A stretch of 64,000 bases of DNA from Duganella sp. CF402 (GCF_900109645.1 NZ_FOBG01000002.1:186001-250000); one strand, 5' to 3'; positions 8,666 through 17,326 are shown, numbered from the stretch's first letter. Notes: generated by a model not told the origin, from the letters alone. Made by a program: numbers and translations.

Positions 8666-8693
8666 AAAAGCGCCTCATCGAGGCGCTTTTTTT
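8666..8693. terminator. Rho-independent terminator after fliT
   Basis: Stem AAAAGCGCCTC / GAGGCGCTTTT (8666-8676 with 8680-8690) with a three-base loop and a T-run. The A-run on the left side lets it serve the convergent aminotransferase gene too. Confidence 0.9.
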
Positions 8694-8701
8694 ATTCCTG
8701 C

Positions 8702-9907
8702 TTACTGTTCCAGCGCCAGGCGCAGCGATAAGGCGATGCCCTGCGCGGCCTGGTTGATCTCGTCCAGCGACGGGAAGCTCGGGGCGATGCGGATGTGACG
8801 GTCGCGCGGATCCAAACCGTACGGGAAGGCGGCGCCGGCCGGGGTCAGGGTGATGCCGGCTTCTTTCGCCAGCGCCACGGTGCGCTTGGCGGCGCCATCC
8901 GGGGTGATCAGGTCGATGAAATAGCCGCCATCCGGCTGCGTCCACGACACGCCGGCCACCTCGCCGAGGTGCGCCTGGAACTGCGCCAGCACCGCATCGA
9001 ACTTCGGCTTCAGCAGCTGGCGATGCTTTTCCATCAGCGCTTCCACCGTCGGCAGATCTTTCAGGAAGCGCACGTGGCGCAGCTGGTTGATCTTGTCCGG
9101 GCCGATGCTGCGCAGGCCGGCATACTTGGTCCACCACGCGATGTTGGCCGGCGAAGCCGCCAGCGCCGCCACGCCCGAACCAGCCCAGCTGACCTTGGAC
9201 GACGACGCGAACACGATCGCGCGATCCGGGTTGCCGGCCTTGGCGCACGCTTCCAGGATATTGGCCACGGCCAGCTTCTGCTCGCCCAGGTGGTGGAAGC
9301 GGTAAGCGTCATCCCACATCAGGCGGAAGTCCGGCGCGGCGGTTTTCATCGCGGCCAGACGCTGCACCACCGATTCCGAATACACCACGCCGCCCGGGTT
9401 GCTGTACTTCGGCACGATCCACATGCCCTTGATGCTGGCGTCCTCGGCCACCAGTTTCTCCACCAGATCCATGTCCGGGCCGTCTTCATTCATCGGCACG
9501 TTGATCATCTTGATGCCGCGCGCTTCGCAGATCGCGAAGTGACGGTCGTAGCCCGGCACCGGGCACAGGAAGGTCACCGGATTCTGCACCCACGGCGCAT
9601 GGCCGGGCACGCCGTTGAGCAGGCTGTAGACGATCACATCGTGCATCAGCGACAGGCTGGAGCTGCTGTCGACCACCACTTGCGCTGCCGGCACATCCAG
9701 CAACTGGCCAAACAGCGCGCGGATTTCCGGCAGGCCGATGGTGCCGCCGTAGTTGCGGGCATCGGTGCCGTCGGCAGCGATGTAGCCGTCCAGCGCTTCG
9801 GTCAGCGCGTTGGACAGGTCCAACTGCTCCGGCGCCGGCTTACCGCGCGACATATCGAGTTTGAGGCCGAGTTGTTTGAAGGCTTGGTATTGGTCAGCTA
9901 CGCTCAT
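8702..9907 (-). CDS. PLP-dependent aminotransferase (class I, MocR-type fold)
   Basis: 401 residues. The segment FASSSKVSWAGSGV holds the probable Schiff-base lysine, WIVPKYSNPGG the substrate-binding Asn, and MWDDAYRFHH the Asp/Tyr that contact the cofactor ring. The ARNYGG start motif and overall layout match the Aminotran_MocR family (PF12897), which includes aspartate-type aminotransferases without the GntR domain. Amino-acid specificity cannot be inferred. Monocistronic; convergent with fliT, from which it is separated by a shared terminator. Confidence 0.85.
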   Translation of the reverse strand: MSVADQYQAFKQLGLKLDMSRGKPAPEQLDLSNALTEALDGYIAADGTDARNYGGTIGLPEIRALFGQLLDVPAAQVVVDSSSSLSLMHDVIVYSLLNGVPGHAPWVQNPVTFLCPVPGYDRHFAICEARGIKMINVPMNEDGPDMDLVEKLVAEDASIKGMWIVPKYSNPGGVVYSESVVQRLAAMKTAAPDFRLMWDDAYRFHHLGEQKLAVANILEACAKAGNPDRAIVFASSSKVSWAGSGVAALAASPANIAWWTKYAGLRSIGPDKINQLRHVRFLKDLPTVEALMEKHRQLLKPKFDAVLAQFQAHLGEVAGVSWTQPDGGYFIDLITPDGAAKRTVALAKEAGITLTPAGAAFPYGLDPRDRHIRIAPSFPSLDEINQAAQGIALSLRLALEQ

Positions 9908-9980
9908 GGAGGCTCTTTCAAATGTGGGGAAAATACTATACCCCAGATCGCCCTCATGGGATCAGAGCTTCCTGCTATAT

Positions 9981-10024
9981 GCTTATGCGATTATTGCATC
10001 AGGCTTATGCATTTATTGCATCAA
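9981..10024. repeat. 22-bp direct tandem repeat, two copies
   Basis: Units 9981-10002 and 10003-10024 share the pattern GCTTATGC-N-TTATTGCATCA with about three differences. The second unit contains the stop codon of the FimV-like gene. It looks like local slippage duplication. Confidence 0.7.
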
Positions 10025-11700
10025 GCGACAGACTCGGGAGCCGGTTCGACGGCGGGTTCGGGCGCAGGCTTGTCAGCCTGCTTCTTGCGGAAACCTTGCC
10101 AGATTTTCAGCGGACCCGCGCCGGCGCTACGCTTGCGCAGGAACACAAAACCGCCGCCCAGCAGCGCCAGCAGGCCGACACCGCCGCCGATCAGCGGCAG
10201 CATGGAGCTGGATTGTTCGGCTGGTTTTTCCTTTTCTTTCTTGTACTTCAGCTTGGGCAGCACGCGCACCTGCTTGGTCGGCACCGATGCCGCCGCGCTG
10301 GCTGCAGCTTCGCCCGACGCGGCCGATGCTGCAGACGCGGCCGCTGCGGATGCAGACGCGCCCTCCGCCTTGGCCGCATGCGCCTCCGTCTCGCCCTGCG
10401 CCGACAAACTGGCCGAAGCCATCTTGGCACCCGCCTTCTCAGCCGCACCGCTCGACGCCGCGTGGCCCGCCGCTGCACTCGCGGCCGCACCATTCTTGGC
10501 CGCAGCCGGGGATGCGTCAGGCTTGGCGGCCGCACTCGCGGCGGGCTTGGCCGGACCGGCCGCACCGCCCGCCTGTCCGCCCGCCTGCGCGCCAGGCTTG
10601 GCCGATTGGCTAGCCGCCACGACTGCCGGCGCTGTGCCCGCTGCCGCTCCACCGGGCGCACCCTGCTTGGCCGCTGGCGCCGCCTGCACTGCTGTCGCCG
10701 TCGGCACCGCGCCGCCGAGCGCGCCTTGCAGCGCCTTCAGCCTGCCTTCCAGTTCGGTGATTTTGCCGGCCATCTCGGTATTGCGCGCATCGAGCGCCAC
10801 GCATTCCTTGGCGCTCATGCCGGTCGGCGCGCACGATGCCGGCGCCGGCCGCTTCACGCCCTTGGGCAATGGCAGCGGCGCGAGTGGCAACAGCGCTTGC
10901 GCCACACCGACCGGCACCTCGGACGCCTCTTCGCGCGCCGACGGTGCGACTGGCTTACCGTCGCTCCCCACCAGCACGCCAGCGATCCGGCGCGCCTGGC
11001 CCGCCGCCTTGACTTCACCCGGCTTGCCCGTTTCCGCCTCATGCATCGACGGCAGCGGCGCCGGCTTGGCGCGCTCGCGTGCCGCTTCCGCCTTCGCAAG
11101 TTCCACCTTGGCTGCTTCCGCCTTGGCAGCCTCCAGTTTGGCGGCTTCCACTTTGGCCGCTTCCACCTTGGCGGCTTCTGCAGCGGCCGCCACACGGGCC
11201 GCGCGCGCTTGCGCGGCAATTTGCTCGGCCTGCGCCGGCGTCATGGCGCTGGCCGGCGGGATCGATTGCGCCACAGGCTGCGCCACCGCCGCCACAACCG
11301 GCGCCGGCGGCGGATTCGGATCCCGCTGCAGCCAGACGGTCGCCAGCCGCACCTCCGACTTACCCGGCGCGCCCAGCTCCACATACAAATGCAGGTACTC
11401 CGCCTCCACCGCGCGCGTGGTGGTCACATGCAGCAGTTGCTTCTGCCCGCGCTTTTCCACCTGCATGCGCACCGACGCCAGCGCTGGATTGATGGCCGTA
11501 TTGGCCGCCCGGTATACATCCGCCTGCGCCAGCCGCACCGTCAGGTTGAGCGCCTCCTCCGGCGTCAGCGACACCAGCTCGATATCCACCGCCAGCGGCT
11601 GGCCGATGTACGAGCGCGGCGCGATATCGCCCAGCTCGGCCGCCTGCGCGGCACATGCCAAGGCTAACATCAGAGGAGTAAAGTGCTTGCGCTGCATCAT
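10021..11700 (-). CDS. FimV/HubP-like inner-membrane protein lacking the usual C-terminal domain
   Basis: 559 residues. A signal peptide (to ~residue 21) is followed by the FimV N-terminal domain: ELGDIAPRSYIGQPLAVDIE and LTPEEALNLTVRLA. Residues ~175-209 are a helical five-residue repeat of the AAKVE type. Then comes a short predicted helix (~320-340), a very long Ala/Gly/Pro/Lys-rich disordered stretch, one membrane span at ~505-528 (MLPLIGGGVGLLALLGGG) and a basic/acidic tail. Canonical FimV/HubP proteins carry a LysM motif and a C-terminal TPR domain and organise the cell pole for pili and flagella; neither was seen here. It is a stand-alone gene. Confidence 0.65.
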   Translation of the reverse strand: MMQRKHFTPLMLALACAAQAAELGDIAPRSYIGQPLAVDIELVSLTPEEALNLTVRLAQADVYRAANTAINPALASVRMQVEKRGQKQLLHVTTTRAVEAEYLHLYVELGAPGKSEVRLATVWLQRDPNPPPAPVVAAVAQPVAQSIPPASAMTPAQAEQIAAQARAARVAAAAEAAKVEAAKVEAAKLEAAKAEAAKVELAKAEAARERAKPAPLPSMHEAETGKPGEVKAAGQARRIAGVLVGSDGKPVAPSAREEASEVPVGVAQALLPLAPLPLPKGVKRPAPASCAPTGMSAKECVALDARNTEMAGKITELEGRLKALQGALGGAVPTATAVQAAPAAKQGAPGGAAAGTAPAVVAASQSAKPGAQAGGQAGGAAGPAKPAASAAAKPDASPAAAKNGAAASAAAGHAASSGAAEKAGAKMASASLSAQGETEAHAAKAEGASASAAAASAASAASGEAAASAAASVPTKQVRVLPKLKYKKEKEKPAEQSSSMLPLIGGGVGLLALLGGGFVFLRKRSAGAGPLKIWQGFRKKQADKPAPEPAVEPAPESVA

Positions 11701-11836
11701 CGTATCGGTCGCGGTCAGGCGAGAATTTCAAAAGTGTAACAGCTATAACGGCTGATTTTCCCGGTTTTGTAGCCCCCGGTTAATTTTTCCAAACTGCGCT
11801 ACACTCATTGCTCTCTTCCCTACCAAGGATTCGTCC

Positions 11837-13234
11837 ATGAGCACCCGTAGCGAACGCGACAGTTTTGGCCCGATCGACGTCCCCGACGCCCAGCTGTGGG
11901 GCGCGCAAACCCAGCGCTCCCTCGAACACTTCCGCATCTCGACCGAAAAAATGCCGACCGAGCTGGTCTACGCACTGGCCAGCGTCAAGCGCGCCGCCGC
12001 CCGCGTCAACCTCGACCTCGGCCTGCTGGAAGGCCCCAAGGCCATCGCCATCACCCAGGCCGCCGACGAAGTGCTGGCCGGCCAGCACCCAAGCGAATTC
12101 CCGCTGGCCGTGTGGCAGACCGGTTCCGGCACCCAGTCGAACATGAACATGAACGAAGTGCTGGCCAACCGTGGTTCCGAGCTGATGGGCGGGGTGCGCG
12201 GCGAGCGCCGCATGCTGCACCCGAACGACGACGTCAACAAAGGCCAGTCCTCGAACGACATTTTCCCGACCGCCATCCACGTGGCCGCCGCCCAGGCGCT
12301 GGCCAACAACGTGCTGCCGGCGCTGGCCCAGCTGCGCGCCAGCCTGCACAGCAAGGCCGAGGCGTTTGCCGACATCGTCAAGATCGGCCGCACCCACCTG
12401 CAGGACGCCACGCCGCTGACGCTGGGCCAGGAATTCTCCGGCTATGTGGCCCACCTCGACTTTGCCGAGCACGCCATCAAGGCCGCCCTGCCCGGCGTGC
12501 TGCAGCTGGCGGCCGGCGGCACCGCCGTCGGCACCGGCCTCAACGCGCATCCCGAGTACGCCACCCGCATCGCCGCCGAACTGGCCCACAACCTGCACCT
12601 GCCGTTCCAGAGCGCCGACAACAAATTCGCCGCGCTGGCCGGCCACGACGCCCTGCTCTCCGCGCACGGCGCACTGAAAACGCTGGCCGCCGCGCTGATG
12701 AAAATCGCCAACGACGTGCGCTGGATGGCGTCCGGTCCGCGCTCCGGCCTCGGCGAAATCACCATCCCCGAGAACGAGCCGGGCAGCTCCATCATGCCGG
12801 GCAAGGTCAATCCGACCCAGTGCGAAGCGCTGACCATGCTGGCCTGCCAGGTGTTCGGCAACGATGTCGCCATCACGATGGGCGGCGCCTCCGGCAACTT
12901 CGAGCTCAACGTCTACAAGCCGATGATCGCCCACAACTTCCTGCAAAGCGCGCGCCTGCTGGCCGACGGCATGCGCAGCTTCGAGGAACACTGCGTGCAC
13001 GGCATCGAGCCGAACCGGGGACGGATAGCGGAATTGATGGAGCGCTCGCTGATGCTGGTGACGGCGCTGGCGCCGCACATCGGCTACGACAAGGCTGCCT
13101 CGATCGCCAAGAAAGCCCAGCACGAAGGCACCACCTTGCAGGAAGCCGCGCTGGCGCTCGGCTATGTGACGGCCGAGCAGTTCACCCAGTGGATCGTGCC
13201 GCTGGACATGACCAAGCCCGGCGCCAAGGGTTAA
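11837..13234 (+). CDS. fumC: Class II fumarate hydratase
   Basis: 465 residues, the normal length. The fumarase/aspartase signature GSSIMPGKVNPTQCE is intact, as are TGSGTQSNMNMNEV and the NDDVNKGQSSNDIFPT segment with the active-site region. It catalyses reversible hydration of fumarate to L-malate in the TCA cycle. AAGGA lies upstream of the ATG, and a TACACT -10-like box at 11800-11805 could serve it. The stop shares TTAA with the convergent barrel gene. Confidence 0.95.
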   Translation: MSTRSERDSFGPIDVPDAQLWGAQTQRSLEHFRISTEKMPTELVYALASVKRAAARVNLDLGLLEGPKAIAITQAADEVLAGQHPSEFPLAVWQTGSGTQSNMNMNEVLANRGSELMGGVRGERRMLHPNDDVNKGQSSNDIFPTAIHVAAAQALANNVLPALAQLRASLHSKAEAFADIVKIGRTHLQDATPLTLGQEFSGYVAHLDFAEHAIKAALPGVLQLAAGGTAVGTGLNAHPEYATRIAAELAHNLHLPFQSADNKFAALAGHDALLSAHGALKTLAAALMKIANDVRWMASGPRSGLGEITIPENEPGSSIMPGKVNPTQCEALTMLACQVFGNDVAITMGGASGNFELNVYKPMIAHNFLQSARLLADGMRSFEEHCVHGIEPNRGRIAELMERSLMLVTALAPHIGYDKAASIAKKAQHEGTTLQEAALALGYVTAEQFTQWIVPLDMTKPGAKG

Positions 13235-14145
13235 AAGCCGTAGCCGTAGCGCACGCCCATCAGCAGGTCCGGCCGGGCCGTGGCGTCGTGGCCGGGATTG
13301 ATGCGGTACATCACCGCCCCGGTCAGCCGGCCCTTGTTGCCGTCGCGCCCGAACATCCGGGTGTAGCCGAGTTCAAAGTCACGCTCGGTGGCGGTCGGCC
13401 GCAGGTTCAGGCGCGGCCCGCCAAACCCGGCCACATTGGGGTCGACCGCTTGCTGCAGCGCGCCGCTCTGCTCAAGCGAGCCAGAGCGCACCTTGGCCGG
13501 GATCGACAAGGTGAAGGCCAGCCGGTCGTTGCTGGTGAAAACCTGGCGCTTCACATAACCAAGGCTGTAGGCCATCGTGCGCACCGACGACACTTGCGAC
13601 AGCAGGCTGTCCGGCGTGCCGATGCCTGCGGTCTTGCCGTACGAGGCCAGCGCCATCAGCGAACTGGTCGGCGACAGCGCGTAGCCAAGCGACAGCGAAG
13701 TGAAGGTGGTGGTCGGCCGCGTGTTGAGGATCATCGACAAGCTGTGCTGCGTGCCCGGCGCGCCGCCCGCTTCACGCAGGACGCCGATGGTCAGGATCCC
13801 GGTGCCACGCCCCATTTTCTTCTCGAATTCGGCGCTGCTGAGGAAGCGCTTGCTGTGCTCGTTGAGCAGCGGCCCGAGCGGATCGAGCAGCGCCATATGC
13901 CCCGGCAGCGCGCCAAAGCGCAATCGCGGCGAGCCCGAACCGGCAAACGCCGCGTAGCGCTGGGCCGGCTCGCTGAGCAGCGTATCGGCCAGCGCAAACT
14001 GGCGATCTGCCCCCTCGAACAACAAGGCCGCATCGGCGCGTTTTTCAAACCACGGTGGTGTTTGCGACTGCGCAAACGGATCGGATGCGACGGCGTCTGC
14101 GCCGATCAGGCCCAGTGTCGCCAATGCCAGAAGTAGCTTGGTCAT
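13231..14145 (-). CDS. Outer-membrane beta-barrel resembling an autotransporter translocator without passenger
   Basis: 304 residues. A signal peptide (MTKLLLALATLGLIGADAVA) is followed by ~120 residues of linker and then alternating amphipathic strands such as TTTFTSLSLGYALSPTSSL and RDFELGYTRMF. It ends with MGVRYGYGF, whose terminal Phe is the outer-membrane sorting signal. The barrel resembles the C-terminal domains of subtilase (S8) autotransporters, but no protease domain precedes it: the signal peptide is close to the barrel. It is a single gene overlapping the fumC stop by four bases. The family link is inference. Confidence 0.6.
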   Translation of the reverse strand: MTKLLLALATLGLIGADAVASDPFAQSQTPPWFEKRADAALLFEGADRQFALADTLLSEPAQRYAAFAGSGSPRLRFGALPGHMALLDPLGPLLNEHSKRFLSSAEFEKKMGRGTGILTIGVLREAGGAPGTQHSLSMILNTRPTTTFTSLSLGYALSPTSSLMALASYGKTAGIGTPDSLLSQVSSVRTMAYSLGYVKRQVFTSNDRLAFTLSIPAKVRSGSLEQSGALQQAVDPNVAGFGGPRLNLRPTATERDFELGYTRMFGRDGNKGRLTGAVMYRINPGHDATARPDLLMGVRYGYGF

Positions 14146-14337
14146 GATGCAACTCGCTGCGTTCGTTTACCCCCTGCTTAATCTTACAGCAGTTGATTCA
14201 GCATAGTCTTATCTTTTCCGCGTAGCAATCTAAATTACTCGGCGTTGGTGCGGTAAACTACGCTCATGTCGGAATGCCGCTACACTGTTCGCAGGCGCTG
14301 CGGCAGCCGATTTCACATCATGGCAACAGAGGATAAA

Positions 14338-14556
14338 ATGCAGAAAGTTAGTTTCGAATTGAATGGCGAATTTGTTGAGCTGAATCAATTGCTCAAGCTG
14401 GCGGGCCTGTGCGACAGCGGCGGCGCCGGCAAGCAAATCGTCGCCAGCGGCGATGTCAAAGTCGACGGCAAGCAAGAGTTGCGCAAGACCGCCAAGATCC
14501 GCGCCGGCCAGCAGGTCAGTGTCGGCGACGTGAGAATCAGCGTGGTTGCCGCGTAA
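14338..14556 (+). CDS. Small S4-domain RNA-binding protein (YbcJ-like)
   Basis: 72 residues from the ATG at 14338, chosen because AGAGGA sits eight bases upstream; two earlier in-frame ATGs (14266, 14320) lack this. The S4 fold is clear: LNQLLKLAGLCDSGGAGKQI, then VKVDGKQELRKTAKIRAG and a final strand VGDVRISVV. Such stand-alone S4 proteins bind structured RNA, perhaps rRNA; the exact target is unknown. The gene is monocistronic. Confidence 0.8.
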   Translation: MQKVSFELNGEFVELNQLLKLAGLCDSGGAGKQIVASGDVKVDGKQELRKTAKIRAGQQVSVGDVRISVVAA

Positions 14557-14698
14557 TTTTTCTTGCGATACGGAAATAACGTCCTAAGCTGAAAGTATGG
14601 CGGGGGGTTGAGCGTGCGCAAACCGGTGCACACTGGCGCCGCTATATTGGCTAGGTTGGCCGCCCGGCTTTTTCAACTTGTTTTGACAGGGGGACGTC

Positions 14699-14992
14699 AT
14701 GGACGGTCCTGAACCAAGCAGTCCCGCGCAGGAACGATTACTGGACGATTTGCGCCAGGTGATCGAGAACGCCGAAGAACTGCTGAAGAATACGGACCAG
14801 TATCATGGCGCTCAGTATGAGGCCGCCCGCAACAAGCTGGCCGACGCGCTGGTCGCCGCCACCGAAGAACTGACGCGCTTCGAGGACGTGCAGATCGATC
14901 GCATGATCGAACTGACCGAGGCCGCCAACCGCCTGCACCGGGATCTGACCGGCGAGGCCAAGCTGCTACGCGCCTTCCGCCGCGAGCCGTAA
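14699..14992 (+). CDS. DUF883-like helical protein without membrane anchor
   Basis: 97 residues. The segment LLDDLRQVIENAEELLKNT is the hallmark of the ElaB/YqjD/DUF883 family, whose members bind ribosomes and sit in the inner membrane through a C-terminal glycine-rich span. Here the C-terminus (DLTGEAKLLRAFRREP) is hydrophilic, so the anchor is missing. The last 27 bases overlap, in the opposite direction, the end of the bufB-bufC gene. The start is an ATG after GGGGGACGTC. Confidence 0.65.
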   Translation: MDGPEPSSPAQERLLDDLRQVIENAEELLKNTDQYHGAQYEAARNKLADALVAATEELTRFEDVQIDRMIELTEAANRLHRDLTGEAKLLRAFRREP

Positions 14993-16684
14993 TCCCACCA
15001 GTACCGCGTGCGCCAGCCAGTGTTGCAGGCTGGCGGCGACGTCGAAGTTGTCGTCTTCCTCAAAGGCCGCATCCAGCGCGGCGCCGAAATTCCCGCCTTC
15101 CGAAAGCATGCCCAATGCGGCGTGAGCGGCCGCGCTGAGCGGCTGCACGCTGGCTTGCCAGTGCGGGCGGACCACCATGCCGTGGCTGGCTGCGGCCATG
15201 TCTTGCGGGAAGGCCACGTCGCTGTCCGGCTGGTGGGCTTGCCAAAGCGGGATCACGGCCCAGTCGGATTTGAACAGTTGCGCTGCCGGATGCAGGCCGA
15301 AGTGGGCACTTTCCAGCTGGTCGGGCGGAATGGCGGCCAATTGCTGGGCGCTCACGCCCTCTGCCGCCGGCGCGTAGTGGGCGCGGTGCAGTTGCCATTC
15401 CAGTTTCGCCATGTCGGGCAGGTATGGGTAGTCCGCCACGTGCGGGAAGTCGCGCAGGAAAGTGCTGAAGTGCACACCGAAGCGGTTCAGGTCGGGATTG
15501 TCGGACGGATGGGCGCGGCCGTAGGCGCGCGCCAGGCCGCCGAAGAATTCCTCGCCGACCAGCGCCAGCACCACCGGGTAGGCGGCGGCCAGCGTCTTGG
15601 TCCAGGTGGTGGTCAGGTTGCCGCGATACAGGGCGTAGCGATGTTCGGCGTGGCCGCGCCCGGCGACGCACAGCGCCAATGCCTGCGGCGCCAGCTGTGC
15701 ATTGAACAGCGCGCCGGCAAATAGTTGCTGATGCTGCGCCAGCTGCGGCGCGACGCCGCCTTCGCCGCCCGCGCCCGCAGCCGCCGGCGCGGAGACGGCG
15801 CCTGTCGGCGACGCGATGCCAGCCAGCGAGGCGGAAGCGGACGGCGCCGAGGCCGTGTGCGGCGCCGTGTTGGGTGGCGCTGCGACCGCATGCAGTCTGG
15901 CGGCTTTACCGGCTTCGTCCAGCAACACTTCCAGCGGCGGCACATCGGTATCCCACTCGATCAGCGTCGGCACCGCGCCGAAGCGGGCCAGCGCCGCTTG
16001 GTACAAGCGCCACACCGGTTCCGCCACGCGGTCGCCGTGATGATCGATCACCACCTCCGGCGTCACCAGATGCCCGGCCAGATGCATCTCGCCCACCACG
16101 CCGGGCGGAATTGCGGCCAGCGCCGCCAGCGCATCCTCGCCGTGGTTGCATTGATTGACGTACAGGTTATTGATGTCCAACAGCAGCCCGCAGCCGGTGC
16201 GCGCCGCCAGCGCGGCAAGGAACTCCGCCTCGCTCATGGCATCCGCATGGAAGCGGACATAGGTCGACACATTTTCCAGCAACAGCTGGCGGCCAAGCAC
16301 ATCCTGCACCTGGCTCACGCGGGCGCTGAGCAAGTCGAGCGCCGCCCGGTCCAGCGTCAAGGGCAGCAAATCGTTGAGTTGCCGGTCCGCCACCGCGCCC
16401 CAGCACAAATGCTCGGACACCAGCGCCGGCTCGACGCTGCGCACCAGCTCGCGCACGCGCTGCAAATGCGCTTCGAAAAAGCCGCGCGCCGAACCGAGTC
16501 CCAGTCCGACACCATGCAAGCTCACCGGATAATCGCGCCGCAATTGCTGCAGCACGTGCCAGTCCCAGCCGGACTGGCCAAGATAATTTTCGCTGTGCAC
16601 CTCCAGCCACGCCACGCGCGGCCGGTGGGCCAGGAATTGCTTGTAGTGCGGAGCCCGCAGTCCTACGCCGACACCTTGTGCCAT
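14966..16684 (-). CDS. Fused bufferin-maturation protein: MNIO oxidase (BufB) plus BufC/DUF2063
   Basis: 572 residues in one frame. Residues 1-265 are an MNIO (DUF692) TIM-barrel: GVGLRAPHYKQFL, WLEVHSENYL, LVSEHLCW, LLENVS, LLLDINNLYVN, GEMHLAGH, VIDHHGD and LIEWDTDVPP supply the usual His/Glu/Asp iron ligands. Residues ~268-312 are an Ala/Pro/Ser linker. Residues ~315-572 form a DUF2063 domain with YRGNLTTTWTKTLAAAYPVV. In known bufferin operons BufB (the enzyme) and BufC (the precursor-recruiting partner) are separate genes that convert Cys of BufA to thiooxazoles for copper binding. It starts 24 bases after bufA, so the two are co-transcribed. The fusion is seen; the function is inferred from the families. 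Confidence 0.85.
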   Translation of the reverse strand: MAQGVGVGLRAPHYKQFLAHRPRVAWLEVHSENYLGQSGWDWHVLQQLRRDYPVSLHGVGLGLGSARGFFEAHLQRVRELVRSVEPALVSEHLCWGAVADRQLNDLLPLTLDRAALDLLSARVSQVQDVLGRQLLLENVSTYVRFHADAMSEAEFLAALAARTGCGLLLDINNLYVNQCNHGEDALAALAAIPPGVVGEMHLAGHLVTPEVVIDHHGDRVAEPVWRLYQAALARFGAVPTLIEWDTDVPPLEVLLDEAGKAARLHAVAAPPNTAPHTASAPSASASLAGIASPTGAVSAPAAAGAGGEGGVAPQLAQHQQLFAGALFNAQLAPQALALCVAGRGHAEHRYALYRGNLTTTWTKTLAAAYPVVLALVGEEFFGGLARAYGRAHPSDNPDLNRFGVHFSTFLRDFPHVADYPYLPDMAKLEWQLHRAHYAPAAEGVSAQQLAAIPPDQLESAHFGLHPAAQLFKSDWAVIPLWQAHQPDSDVAFPQDMAAASHGMVVRPHWQASVQPLSAAAHAALGMLSEGGNFGAALDAAFEEDDNFDVAASLQHWLAHAVLVGLRLAAEGA

Positions 16685-16708
16685 CTGCCCGGCTCCGCCT
16701 GCGATGAA

Positions 16709-16978
16709 TTACTTGGCCGGCTTGGATTGCTTGGCCGGAGGCGTGGTCTTGCCGCCCGCTTTCTCGCATGTGCCCTTGGCCACGAATTTCCACTCGTCCG
16801 GCTCATTGTCGGCCTTGGCCTGGCCCGAGCAGGAGTGGGCGGCGGTGCCGCAATCGTTCTGGCCGGCCTTGGCCACGCCGTAGCATTTTTCCTGCTCTTC
16901 GGCGGCGGCGACGGTCGCGGTCTGGGTGGCGCACACGGTGGCCAGGGCGGCGGCGATCAGGGCTTGACGTTTATTCAT
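16709..16978 (-). CDS. bufA: Bufferin precursor (BufA1, DUF2282 family)
   Basis: 89 residues. A signal peptide of ~26 residues (ending AAA) is followed by a mature part with four Cys: C32 in EKCYGVAKAGQNDC, C43, C50 in HSCSG and C71 in KGTCEKAGG. The HxCxG element and EWKFV-KGTCE ending are typical of DUF2282. Family members are ribosomally made peptides whose central Cys residues are modified by an MNIO oxidase and then bind copper in the periplasm. The modifying enzyme is the next gene. The Lys/Pro tail after residue 75 is extra. The first gene of its operon; regulation is probably by copper, but no operator is recognised. Confidence 0.85.
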   Translation of the reverse strand: MNKRQALIAAALATVCATQTATVAAAEEQEKCYGVAKAGQNDCGTAAHSCSGQAKADNEPDEWKFVAKGTCEKAGGKTTPPAKQSKPAK

Positions 16979-17134
16979 GAAGGTCTCCAGTGGTGAAAAA
17001 GTTTAGCACCCGCAGCGTACCAGCAATGCCGCCGATACGCATCAGTCAAAACAGCAAATCTGGAGTGTGCGAGGAGACACCACGCACCGGACGGTGCGCA
17101 GCAAAGGTCGCGGCGACGGGCCGCGCGACGCCGC

Positions 17135-17326
17135 TCAGGCAGTCGTGTTGATGTTGTTGCCGAGGTGAGGCGGCAGATTAGGCACCGGCGGAATCGCCTC
17201 AATCAAGGCGGCAGCGCTGGAAGCCTGGATGTCCTGAGCTTTTTTCAGCACGGCAACACCGACGGCTTGCTTGGTGCCGGTGTCGGCAATCGTCGTTGCG
17301 GTCTGAGCAATACCGGTAACGTCCAT
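17135..17326 (-). CDS. YjfB-family putative motility protein
   Basis: 63 residues from the ATG at 17326, preceded by GGAGG. It starts MDVTGIAQTATTIADTGTKQ, then VGVAVLKKAQDIQASSAAAL and ends with a Pro-rich LPPHLGNNINT, as in the YjfB family of small proteins found with flagellar genes. Molecular role is unknown. A sigma-28-like promoter lies just upstream, which supports co-regulation with late flagellar genes. An imperfect GC-rich hairpin (17085-17102) lies downstream but has no T-run. Confidence 0.7.
   Translation of the reverse strand: MDVTGIAQTATTIADTGTKQAVGVAVLKKAQDIQASSAAALIEAIPPVPNLPPHLGNNINTTA

Noticed and set aside
8795..11755. A 986-codon open frame opposite to the aminotransferase and FimV-like genes
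   Set aside because: It is the complement of two convincing genes; its His/Arg/Ala-rich composition is typical of antisense frames in GC-rich DNA.
17043..17050. TTGACT on the minus strand upstream of bufA, considered as a -35 box
   Set aside because: No acceptable -10 box at 15-19 bases; the bufA promoter remains unassigned.
17085..17102. GCACCG / CGGTGC hairpin downstream of yjfB
   Set aside because: No T-run; too weak to call a terminator.
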